Shown here: positions 1 through 5,713 of the stretch, in pieces
How the letters are laid out: every line of letters starts with the position of its first letter
Position numbering within the stretch: the first letter of the stretch is position 1
The notes under the pieces: model-generated
Told to the model about the DNA's origin: nothing
The model's database searches: none
The model's input: only the letters and a program-made list of their open reading frames with translations
Assembly (NCBI GenBank): GCA_002402275.1
Contig: DHFN01000156.1
Span: 1-5,730, forward strand
Length of the DNA stretch: 5,730 bases
Direction of reading: 5' to 3'
Origin: Anaerolineales bacterium UBA4823
GTDB taxonomy: Bacteria; Chloroflexota; Anaerolineae; Anaerolineales; UBA4823
Program-made: the position numbers and the translations under genes

Positions 1-69
1 GAGGCATCACGGGTCGCTCACGTCGAAGTGACATTGTTCTCGCTCCAGGTCTGCGCTCCACTAAAATAC

Positions 70-133
70 GGCTGTGTGCCCTACGACGATAAAACGTTCT
101 CATGTGCATATGCTGATAGACGTGTTTGGCGGT
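70..133 (+). repeat. Left copy of flanking three-block inverted repeat
   Basis: Three exact blocks are shared with the minus strand near the right end: GGCTGTGTGCCC (70-81), TGTGCATAT (103-111) and GTGTTTGGCGGT (122-133). The last two are 10 bp apart in both copies. The first gap is 21 bp here against 8 bp in the right copy, so the copies have diverged by an indel. Weaker collinear similarity (GTG-CATT, GTCT and CTAA motifs) may extend outward to about position 29. Similarity stops inward of 133. Unlike the right copy, no TATA box is seen on its outer side. Its nature (element end, RNA gene or promoter leader) is unknown. Confidence 0.75.
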
Positions 134-145
134 ACTCCCACCCTT

Positions 146-195
146 GCGCCCCTCCGCTGGCCCCTTGGCTTCGCCAACCCGCATGCTCGGGGCGC
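146..195. other. Nested GC-rich hairpin
   Basis: GCGCCCC (146-152) pairs with GGGGCGC (189-195), and TTGGC (165-169) pairs with GCCAA (173-177) around a three-base loop inside it. It lies just past the stop codon of the minus-strand surface-protein gene, so it could form in the 3' end of that mRNA. There is no T-run after it on either strand, so a standard termination signal is not supported. Read on the minus strand, GCGAAGC occurs twice (168-174 and 194-200). Confidence 0.5.
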
Positions 196-208
196 TTCGC
201 TTGTGGAC

Positions 209-2839
209 TTATCGAATGACAAGCTCAATAGTTTTAGTACGAACAGTTTCGTCATCGTCTATAACAATCAACGTCACAATATATGTCCCCATTTCAGTGA
301 ACTCGTGCGTTATTAACTCACCAGTGCCAGTATTTCCATCACCGAAGTTCCACTCGTAGGATACAATGTCACCGTCAATATCGTATGAGCCAGAGGCGTC
401 GAACCAGTAAGAGGGGTTATTCTCGACAGTATCATCTAGATAAGTTGTTGACATCGGAATAGTTTGGTCAAATCCATCGTTGGTGTTAAATTCCTTGAAG
501 TAGGTCAGAGTGGTTTCACCAGATGTGAATGTGATCCAGGTGGGATTCGAGCCCTTGTGGTCTGCATCGTAGACAAGTTCTATCTCGTAAATTCTGTCGA
601 GATATTTATTCAATCCGATTGTGATGGAGTTTGGTGGTCCAGCGGTACGCATGACATCGTGATTTTGTATAAGGATTCCGTCTTCGAAAATCCTGATGCC
701 GACGGTATTGTCCTTCCGACCAGTAACACAGAGTGAAATATCAACTTCCTGATATATTTCAATAATTGGGGTTGGTTCAGCCAATAGTACAGTGATAGAC
801 ATTCCTTCTAGTACATTGAATGTAATATTGTTATACTCAAATGATATATTTGCAATTACAACGTACTCACCAGATTCTAAATATGAATGAGTTGGTTGAT
901 CTTGCATTGAGCCAGAATTATCTCCGAAATCCCACTCTACTCCAATTAAATTATAAGAAGAATAACTTTTATAATTCCAGTAGACAATATTAAAATTTAT
1001 CGGAACATTTTTAATTACGCTTATATCTTTTGAATAATCATGTGCCCAAGTGCCAGTAATCATATTTAATTCATCATTTATTGGAATTACAAGTTCCCAT
1101 TTACCGTCCTGAATGGAAATAGTCTCCGTTCCAAGGAGAGATGATAATGTACATTCAAGAATTGTGTCTATTGTGCGATTCTCCACATAATAAACTAAGT
1201 ATAATTCATCCTCTGGATGGTAATTGAAAGAAAAGCTTGAAGTGCTTATGCCATCTACTGTTAGCTGTGTACTTGATACAAGTTCGTAAGCATCAGTAGC
1301 GACTTTCTTTAGAATTAATGCGTCTGCTTCAGTGAACATGCCACCATTAAGGGAAATCGAACAGTCAACCTCCTGAAACACTCCAACACTCCTCAATGTC
1401 ACATAATAGCCTTTTGTGGTCATCATATAATCCCTAACAAATCCATCTTGTTCTTCGATCGCGGGTTGGAATTCCAGTATTATTTCCTCACCCGGCCAGA
1501 GATCTGTATAAATGTGGTCTTCATAAAGAAGTCTTTGTGTGATATTGGTTCCTTCCCGATTGGTTGCGTTTACTAATGGACATTCATTGGTAAAGATAGG
1601 TATGTCTGGTCCTGTACTCAGAGCAAGAAATTCTAAGCCATGATTCTGTGTCCAGGAAATATTAATTTTGTAATCACCATTAACATCTGGAAGATACTCC
1701 ATCATATCCACATATTGTATAGAGTATTCCATGTGAGGTGTAATCTCTGCTACCTTGGTCCAACAATCATTTATTCCAAGAACTTGAATATCCAAAGAGC
1801 ATTTTAGCCACCAATCAAATTGTGGTGCAACAAGTGGGCGGTTCTGAGATGCTGAGGTATTGCTTCTCAAAATTAAATTGAGGTTGTCATAATTCTCGAT
1901 TTGGTCAAATTCAATTATTGCCCATTCTCCTTTCGTACCATAATATGCATTTCCTTCATTTTCTGAAAGATATGGAGTGATATCTTCATCATTGTTATTT
2001 ATTGCAGAGATTGGTGTTTCAAGTAATGTAGGCCAACCATAGGGAAATGCGGTTATTTCGCCATCTGATGATGATGCAAGAACGGTATTCACTGGATGGT
2101 CAATGGCGGTCAACGAAAAACTGTCAAACGTTGAATGTTCATTCTCAAACTCCATTACCTTTGCATTTAAAAGTCCATCTTTTAATGTAAATGGTTGATT
2201 TAGTATGTAATTGTCTTCAACATCTAAGGACTCTCGATCAAAGTTATCTGATTGAGGAAGTATGTTGTTATCTTTAACATACCCATTAATGCCCCAAGGC
2301 GCAATGTATGGGCATCCGCCACCTGAATATGGTGGATCATCTGGATCAGGATCGGGGTCTGGAGCAACGTATGCGGCTGTGGTAATTTGTTGAGGAACGG
2401 ATCCAGTATCATGGATATATGAATGGAAGTCCCAGTCACCTATTGGTGGTGTTGGGTCACCAGGTTGCATGGTTGGATGAACAAAAGCTGCAATCCTCAC
2501 ATAATATGTGGTTGAAGAAGATAATCCTGAGATTGATGATGAGTGGGGATCCATTTGCCAAAACGTCCCACCACCATCTTGAAAATAATACGCCGGACTG
2601 TAAGAGTATAATGGGGTGTTGCCTGAAGAAGTGCCCTTATAAATTGCATATCCACATACCGTGCCAGCACCTGAATAATATGTAGGCATCCAATTTACAG
2701 TAAAGGATGATGATGTAATTCCACTAGCCCATAACCATGGGTAGACAGATGCCGCTTCTGTATCATTCGAAACAATTAGTGTCAACGAACTAATTAGAAC
2801 CAATCCCACAACGATTAATGTTATTATATTTTTTTTCAT
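209..2839 (-). CDS. Secreted multidomain Fn3/PKD surface protein
   Basis: This is an 876-residue predicted exoprotein, probably acting at or outside the cell surface in adhesion or ligand binding; no enzyme motif is visible. Residues 1-30 form a signal peptide (two Lys, then a hydrophobic core, then a polar Asn-Asp-Thr-Glu-Ala region). Residues about 32-158 look like an Fn3 fold with aromatic-rich strands. A Asp-Pro linker (161-170) follows. Residues about 175-460 form a module beginning GGGCPYIAPWGINGYVKDNN with a later FENEHS...DH pattern; I recall similar modules in archaeal surface proteins, without a known function. A PKD repeat spans about 605-685 (EWDFGDNSG), a beta-rich domain with CVTGRKDNTVGIRIFEDG follows at about 695-785, and a classical PKD domain (DASGSYDIDGD, EWNFGDGNTG) closes the protein at about 797-876. 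No C-terminal membrane anchor or PGF-CTERM-like signal is seen. The start at 2839 is chosen over an in-frame ATG at 2878 because a ribosome binding site lies 5 bases upstream and the signal peptide begins there. Function is not assigned. Confidence 0.9.
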   Translation of the reverse strand: MKKNIITLIVVGLVLISSLTLIVSNDTEAASVYPWLWASGITSSSFTVNWMPTYYSGAGTVCGYAIYKGTSSGNTPLYSYSPAYYFQDGGGTFWQMDPHSSSISGLSSSTTYYVRIAAFVHPTMQPGDPTPPIGDWDFHSYIHDTGSVPQQITTAAYVAPDPDPDPDDPPYSGGGCPYIAPWGINGYVKDNNILPQSDNFDRESLDVEDNYILNQPFTLKDGLLNAKVMEFENEHSTFDSFSLTAIDHPVNTVLASSSDGEITAFPYGWPTLLETPISAINNNDEDITPYLSENEGNAYYGTKGEWAIIEFDQIENYDNLNLILRSNTSASQNRPLVAPQFDWWLKCSLDIQVLGINDCWTKVAEITPHMEYSIQYVDMMEYLPDVNGDYKINISWTQNHGLEFLALSTGPDIPIFTNECPLVNATNREGTNITQRLLYEDHIYTDLWPGEEIILEFQPAIEEQDGFVRDYMMTTKGYYVTLRSVGVFQEVDCSISLNGGMFTEADALILKKVATDAYELVSSTQLTVDGISTSSFSFNYHPEDELYLVYYVENRTIDTILECTLSSLLGTETISIQDGKWELVIPINDELNMITGTWAHDYSKDISVIKNVPINFNIVYWNYKSYSSYNLIGVEWDFGDNSGSMQDQPTHSYLESGEYVVIANISFEYNNITFNVLEGMSITVLLAEPTPIIEIYQEVDISLCVTGRKDNTVGIRIFEDGILIQNHDVMRTAGPPNSITIGLNKYLDRIYEIELVYDADHKGSNPTWITFTSGETTLTYFKEFNTNDGFDQTIPMSTTYLDDTVENNPSYWFDASGSYDIDGDIVSYEWNFGDGNTGTGELITHEFTEMGTYIVTLIVIDDDETVRTKTIELVIR

Positions 2840-2844
2840 TATTT

Positions 2845-2853
2845 TCACTTCCC
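2845..2853 (-). promoter_or_regulatory. Ribosome binding site of surface-protein gene
   Basis: On the minus strand GGGAAGTGA lies 5 bases before the ATG at 2839. It resembles the archaeal consensus GGAGGTGA and decides the start: the longer in-frame start at 2878 has no such site and would lie only about 11 bases from the TATA box. Confidence 0.7.
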
Positions 2854-2889
2854 TATTACGATTCTTTAGAACGTACATACATAAGGTGT

Positions 2890-2897
2890 AATATAAA
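2890..2897 (-). promoter_or_regulatory. TATA box of surface-protein gene
   Basis: TTTATATT on the minus strand predicts transcription starting near 2867, giving a leader of roughly 28 bases that contains the ribosome binding site. It is inferred from motif and distance only. A second AT-rich candidate lies within the dyad at 2901-2913. Confidence 0.5.
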
Positions 2898-2900
2898 TTA

Positions 2901-2936
2901 TTGTATTATACAAATTACCATACTACAAATTAACAT
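2901..2936 (-). promoter_or_regulatory. Dyad and tandem-repeat operator-like cluster
   Basis: A perfect dyad TTGTAT-T-ATACAA (2901-2913) overlaps two direct copies of a 13-mer, TACAAATTAcCAT (2909-2921) and TACAAATTAaCAT (2924-2936), spaced 15 bp apart with one mismatch. The cluster sits immediately upstream of the minus-strand TATA box, over the usual BRE position. A regulator bound to the dyad could block TFB/TBP, while the outer repeats are placed where an archaeal activator would bind. The plus-strand promoter is more than 150 bp away, so control of the surface-protein gene is more likely. Confidence 0.5.
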
Positions 2937-2939
2937 GCT

Positions 2940-3087
2940 ATTTTTTATGTGTGTTGCTTAAAATACCGGATAATTGATTCTTTATTGGTGTTGGAATGGC
3001 GTAAACCAAAGAGAATTTACCTTGTGACTAATGGCAGGTCGAGAGGGTTTGCATTAAACATTTATTCAAAATTAATTAAATGATGGA
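2940..3087. other. Unassigned part of divergent intergenic region
   Basis: This AT-rich stretch separates the two divergent promoters. I see no reading frame with a start signal, no strong hairpin and no RNA gene in it. Confidence 0.5.
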
Positions 3088-3100
3088 AAAGTATAAATTA
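3088..3100 (+). promoter_or_regulatory. TATA box for leaderless metalloprotease transcript
   Basis: AAAGTATAAATTA, with purine-rich GGAAA before it resembling a BRE, centres about 28 bases before the ATG at 3124. Transcription would begin at or within a few bases of the start codon. No Shine-Dalgarno motif occurs before 3124, which fits a leaderless mRNA. Confidence 0.65.
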
Positions 3101-3123
3101 TCCGAATCACTTCCTCTAACATA

Positions 3124-4296
3124 ATGTATAATCAAATTGTTTACACAAGTCAAAAGCCCCATTTACACTCAATATCCAATGCATGTTTAGTTCTTCAGCA
3201 TAGAAAAATAAACCTTTTTATATCTGGTTTAATTGTTTTATGTTTAGTTTTTTCTTCTTATCACGCAATTATCATTTTTATTCCAATTGATGTTAAAGGT
3301 TTAGAGTTTGACCAACACCAAGAAGTAATCGGGTTAAGACAAAACTTTGAATTAAAGATTGAGGTGGATTATTTTCAAGATTTATTATGGCCTGAAGTAA
3401 TTGACTCGTTTGATTTCTTGATTTCATATTTCGAAGCAAGAGGTATACCAACCGAAGTGAATTTTAATAGTTCAAATAACGTGATAATAGACAGTAATGG
3501 TTACATTAGCGATCAGGAAATGTGGCGATCTATTGAACGCCAATATCACGACAACCCACAATCCCATGTTTATTTTATAATTGCTCATAATATGGGCGAT
3601 CCAGGACTAGCTAGCCCACTCTATGGCGCAGGCATTAGTTTAGATTTAATAGAGAAACGTTATGAAAATATACGCCATGTTATTATGCATGAAATGGGCC
3701 ATTGTATTGGTATAGGTTTACATGATGATGGTGATGAGACAGAGACATATTCAGCCAATGGGTTCATGAGTGTCAGTCCTAGCCAAGCAAATTACACTGC
3801 TGAGTATAATGTAACTGATTGGAATGATGCCTTCGCACCTGATGGCACATTTGGTAATTCAACTAGGAAAACGGCCAGAATATGGAATAGATACTCAATT
3901 GTAGGTGAAATTTTCGATGATACCTCTGATGTCATAGGTACCGTTATTGGCGATATCGAAATGCCTGAATGGGGCCTCAGTATGATTCTCACCAATAAAG
4001 AAAACGGGGTATATTTTACTACAGCCATTTTACCATACCAAAGGAATTTCACCATTCGGGCGAAACCCGGACAATATGTTTTAGAATTGCAGGAACCTTA
4101 TGTCTTTGATAAACCACAATTTGTTAATGTTTCTGGACATGATACTTTAATGCTTGGGAATCTGACGGTTGGAAATCAAGAAAATGAGCCATTATATAAT
4201 GAGATTGTCATTTTTTCTTCGACATCAATTATTGTTATCTCCATCTCGGTAAGCATTCATTTAATTAAGAAGAAGAAGAAAAAAACAATTGAATGA
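3124..4296 (+). CDS. Membrane-anchored zincin-type metalloprotease
   Basis: A 390-residue predicted zinc-dependent peptidase working outside the membrane. Residues 1-28 are polar and basic, followed by a hydrophobic segment at 29-54 (uncleaved anchor or signal peptide). The catalytic domain spans about 70-240. HEMGHCIGIGLHDDGD starts at 189: His189 and His193 are predicted zinc ligands and Glu190 the general base. His200 or a nearby Asp would be the third ligand. NGFMS with Met215 may be the Met-turn of a metzincin. Spacing to the third His is one residue longer than the metzincin HEXXHXXGXXH. Residues about 262-350 look like a small beta-sandwich similar to carboxypeptidase regulatory domains. 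A second hydrophobic segment (361-380) followed by six lysines (382-387) is a likely C-terminal membrane anchor, leaving the protease domain outside. The start is the only plausible ATG upstream of the active site and agrees with the leaderless promoter. The gene diverges from the surface-protein gene, which might be a substrate, but nothing shows this. Exact peptidase family is unassigned. Confidence 0.8.
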   Translation: MYNQIVYTSQKPHLHSISNACLVLQHRKINLFISGLIVLCLVFSSYHAIIIFIPIDVKGLEFDQHQEVIGLRQNFELKIEVDYFQDLLWPEVIDSFDFLISYFEARGIPTEVNFNSSNNVIIDSNGYISDQEMWRSIERQYHDNPQSHVYFIIAHNMGDPGLASPLYGAGISLDLIEKRYENIRHVIMHEMGHCIGIGLHDDGDETETYSANGFMSVSPSQANYTAEYNVTDWNDAFAPDGTFGNSTRKTARIWNRYSIVGEIFDDTSDVIGTVIGDIEMPEWGLSMILTNKENGVYFTTAILPYQRNFTIRAKPGQYVLELQEPYVFDKPQFVNVSGHDTLMLGNLTVGNQENEPLYNEIVIFSSTSIIVISISVSIHLIKKKKKKTIE

Positions 4297-4375
4297 TGGA
4301 CCCATTTCAAGGAGGGTAAACAATCTCGTCGGGATGGAGAAAGGGTCGTTTGAACTAATATGGTGGTATATGAGT

Positions 4376-4397
4376 GAGTCTGAGTAATCGAGTCTGA
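4376..4397. repeat. Tandem GAGTCTGA pair
   Basis: GAGTCTGA occurs at 4376-4383 and again at 4390-4397, a 14-bp period. The pair could be a protein binding site or chance; it lies about 200 bp before the next start codon. Confidence 0.4.
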
Positions 4398-4402
4398 AAC
4401 CG

Positions 4403-4449
4403 GATGACATAAAATGTCTATCCACATTTTATGGATAGGTCGATGACAT
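4403..4449. promoter_or_regulatory. Hairpin with two competing folds, between GATGACAT repeats
   Basis: CATAAAATGT (4408-4417) is a perfect complement of ACATTTTATG (4424-4433), a 10-bp stem with loop CTATCC. That same loop (4418-4423) is a perfect complement of GGATAG (4433-4438), which would form a 6-bp stem with the other stem's right arm as its loop. The two folds exclude each other unless partial pseudoknotting occurs. The unit is bordered by direct repeats GATGACAT (4403-4410 and 4442-4449). It may be an mRNA 3' processing or stability element of the protease transcript, or a regulatory switch. Confidence 0.5.
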
Positions 4450-4586
4450 CGTTATTATCTTAACTTATTGATAAAATTATAGTCACTATATTATGTTGTC
4501 ATTGGAGAAAAATGATTTCTCGGACAGGCTCATATATTGAAATTAAATGGGAGAATTAATTATTAATAGTTGCTAACCACTATAGG

Positions 4587-4593
4587 AAAGAGG
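4587..4593 (+). promoter_or_regulatory. Ribosome binding site of NTF2-like membrane protein gene
   Basis: AAAGAGG lies 5 bases before the ATG at 4599 and supports this start. The gene therefore has a leader, unlike the protease gene upstream. Confidence 0.6.
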
Positions 4594-4598
4594 ATATA

Positions 4599-5252
4599 AT
4601 GAAAAACGAGCACAATCAAATAATAAATAATAGTGGAAAGACAACGAAAACGCAGGGTGAACCATTGGAAAATCAATCCACTAATCAGTACCATACAAAT
4701 ACTTCAGATCTTGCACAGCAACCTTATTTTACTAAACCATCAAAAAAACCACATGGCAAACTTGTAGCCATAATTGTCGCAGCAATTATTATTGCCAGTA
4801 TTGTAGGATATGCATTGATTAACAAATCAGGAGAGGTCGATAACAGCACTCCTGAAGGGACATTAGATTGTTTTGAAAATTATATTAATGATGGCGATTT
4901 TCAGGAAGCTTTCAAAAATGATGTTGTTGTGTTTTCAGACGAATTATATTGGAGTGCAGTTAATTACAGCGAAACTCAGTGGAATCTACAATATATTAAT
5001 GAAATTCATTGGAATATTTTAGGTGAGGAATATATCGAGATTACTGAAGTGTTCAAAGAAAACGACTCTTGGGATAATTTTGACGATATTGAAACAATGG
5101 CTGGCGAGAATATTCAGCAAATCTGCATCATAAATACGGAAATGACAACAATTTACAAAGACGACAGTGTTTTTGCAATCTCCACAGACATTTTTATGCT
5201 TAAAATAAGCGGCAATTGGTATTCGTGGAAGGCATTGCCTTACGGCCCCTAA
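4599..5252 (+). CDS. Single-pass membrane protein, NTF2/DUF4878-like outer domain
   Basis: A 217-residue protein of unknown function. Residues 1-50 are hydrophilic, rich in Asn, Gln, Thr and Lys, and probably disordered in the cytoplasm. A membrane segment covers about 55-74 (LVAIIVAAIIIASIVGYALI), preceded by lysines, giving a predicted N-in topology. From residue 84 the outer part begins TPEGTLDCFENYINDGDFQE, the helix that opens many NTF2-like and DUF4878-type extracytoplasmic domains (large families with ligand-binding or scaffold roles). It ends in beta strands with an aromatic-rich tail (SGNWYSWKALPYGP). The family call rests on pattern resemblance only. The gene is on the same strand as the metalloprotease but 302 bases away with its own ribosome binding site, so it is probably a separate transcript. 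GC content rises abruptly just after its stop codon. Confidence 0.8.
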   Translation: MKNEHNQIINNSGKTTKTQGEPLENQSTNQYHTNTSDLAQQPYFTKPSKKPHGKLVAIIVAAIIIASIVGYALINKSGEVDNSTPEGTLDCFENYINDGDFQEAFKNDVVVFSDELYWSAVNYSETQWNLQYINEIHWNILGEEYIEITEVFKENDSWDNFDDIETMAGENIQQICIINTEMTTIYKDDSVFAISTDIFMLKISGNWYSWKALPYGP

Positions 5253-5300
5253 TTGCAACACGGCAAGCCAGACCCCTTAGGCTCTCGCCTCCCTCTCACG

Positions 5301-5324
5301 TACCCCAGCCTCGCACCTGGGGTA
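5301..5324. other. GC-rich hairpin in broken zinc-ribbon frame
   Basis: TACCCCAG (5301-5308) and CTGGGGTA (5317-5324) form a perfect 8-bp stem with an 8-base loop. No T-run follows on either strand. It overlaps the codons for the last zinc-ribbon cysteine, so selection on RNA or DNA structure rather than on protein is possible. Confidence 0.45.
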
Positions 5325-5459
5325 ATATGCCATATCCTCCTGATAGTGCCGCCCACCATTGGGACAAAACGAGTCGTGCGAGTATTCCTTGGACCCCTCT
5401 ATCAGCTTAGAGCCTTTTTTATTTGGTAATTCTCTGAACTGGCAATCCTGGCTCTGTCC

Positions 5460-5482
5460 TGAGAACTGCTTCGTGGTTCTCA
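5460..5482. other. Hairpin within the 31-codon frame
   Basis: TGAGAAC (5460-5466) pairs with GTTCTCA (5476-5482) around a 9-base loop. It adds to the run of structured segments along the minus-strand transcript of this flank. Confidence 0.4.
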
Positions 5483-5517
5483 TGCAAATATACTTCACCA
5501 TGTACGATTATCATCCC

Positions 5518-5572
5518 GTGTCACCTCTTTTGTTTATCAGTTCTTCAAACCGATATGGCAAAGGGGTGACAC
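5518..5572 (-). promoter_or_regulatory. Two-tier leader hairpin burying a Shine-Dalgarno site
   Basis: In the minus-strand RNA, GUGUCACCCCUUUG (5572-5559) pairs with CAAAAGAGGUGACAC (5532-5518): eight perfect pairs, one mismatch, then further pairs with one bulge. Inside, AUCGGUU (5554-5548) pairs with AACUGAU (5542-5536) around the loop UGAAG, with one G-U pair. The outer stem contains the AGAGGUGA that would place ribosomes at the ATG at 5514, so the folded RNA would hide that site. The layout is like a translational control hairpin. Confidence 0.5.
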
Positions 5573-5613
5573 ATGTCTATGGTTTGCACATGCTCATATT
5601 TTCTGTACTAACG

Positions 5614-5664
5614 ACCGCCAAACACTCTACGTATTATATGCACACTAGAAACGGGCACACAGCC
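5614..5664 (-). repeat. Right copy of flanking three-block inverted repeat
   Basis: On the minus strand this reads GGCTGTGTGCCC (5664-5653), TGTGCATAT (5644-5636) and GTGTTTGGCGGT (5625-5614), identical in sequence and order to the plus-strand blocks near the left end. The gaps are 8 and 10 bp. It lies downstream of a TATA box, so it would be transcribed as the start of a long leader. The two copies face each other as an inverted repeat about 5.5 kb apart. Confidence 0.75.
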
Positions 5665-5705
5665 TTAGCCAGTAGACGCTTGCCCCAAGTGAATGCACAG
5701 GTGTC

Positions 5706-5713
5706 TATATAAA
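5706..5713 (-). promoter_or_regulatory. TATA box facing into the right flank
   Basis: TTTATATA on the minus strand stands out within GC-rich surroundings and predicts a transcript starting near 5683. That transcript would run through the repeat and leader hairpin to the ATG at 5514, a leader of about 170 bases, which is long for archaea. Confidence 0.5.

Larger units (their letters stand above)
1..208. other. GC-rich non-coding left flank
   Basis: No convincing gene is visible here. Reading frames crossing the stretch have no ribosome binding site and give low-complexity Pro/Arg/Cys-rich translations. GC is about 59% by hand count, clearly above the AT-rich genes that follow, and the change falls at the stop codon of the surface-protein gene at 209-211. 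The stretch holds the left copy of a three-block repeat (70-133) and a nested GC-rich hairpin (146-195). It could be an intergenic repeat, the end of a mobile element, or part of a gene cut by the window edge. Confidence 0.6.
4297..4598. other. Non-coding spacer with structured elements
   Basis: About 300 bases between two same-strand genes, with no convincing gene. It contains an 8-bp direct repeat, a strong hairpin with an alternative fold, an 11-bp dyad CGATGACATCG (4441-4451), and a smaller hairpin GAGAAA-TTTCTC (4505-4510 with 4516-4521). A GGAGGG motif at 4311-4316 is not followed by a start codon at a useful distance. No clear T-rich terminator follows the protease gene. CATATATT at 4531-4538 is a weak TATA candidate for the next gene. 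Confidence 0.5.
5277..5514 (-). pseudogene. Broken short zinc-ribbon-like reading frame
   Basis: A start ATG at 5514 has AGAGGTGA six bases upstream and opens a 31-codon frame ending at a TAA (5419-5421). Skipping one base, the T (minus strand) of that TAA in ACC AAA T AAA AAA GGC, enters a frame that continues to a stop at 5277-5279, giving about 78 residues in all. The distal frame contains FCPNGGRHYQEDMAYYPRCE, which looks like a double CxxC zinc ribbon in which the second Cys has become Gly and the third Tyr (each one base from a Cys codon). Two lost cysteines and a frame break point to a decayed gene. Alternatives are a sequencing error, a programmed +1 shift, or a genuine 31-residue peptide. 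The distal frame also has an ATG at 5501, but without a ribosome binding site. Confidence 0.4.

Noticed and set aside
141..200. tRNA-like GC-rich fold
   Set aside because: No T-loop GTTCRANNC or acceptor stem pairing could be found on either strand.
2840..2878. Longer start for the surface protein at 2878
   Set aside because: It would place charged residues before the signal peptide, lies almost on the TATA box, and has no ribosome binding site, whereas 2839 has one at 5 bases.
4334..4387. A 17-codon ATG frame behind GGAGGG at 4311-4316
   Set aside because: The start lies 17 bases from the motif, too far for normal initiation, and the peptide is too short to judge.
4371..4451. Possible C/D box guide RNA (repeated CTGA, ATGACA motifs)
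   Set aside because: No proper RUGAUGA C box pairs with a D box at the usual 50-60 base span; the hairpins explain the stretch better.
158..5290. Direct similarity of GGCCCCTTGGCTTCGCC (159-175) to GACCCCTTAGGCTCTCGCC at 5271-5289
   Set aside because: The match needs several gaps and involves low-complexity C-rich sequence; it is too weak to call a second repeat.
5359..5712. 117-codon plus-strand frame in right flank
   Set aside because: No ribosome binding site, an unnatural composition, and it runs through the minus-strand repeat and hairpins; it looks like a chance open frame.
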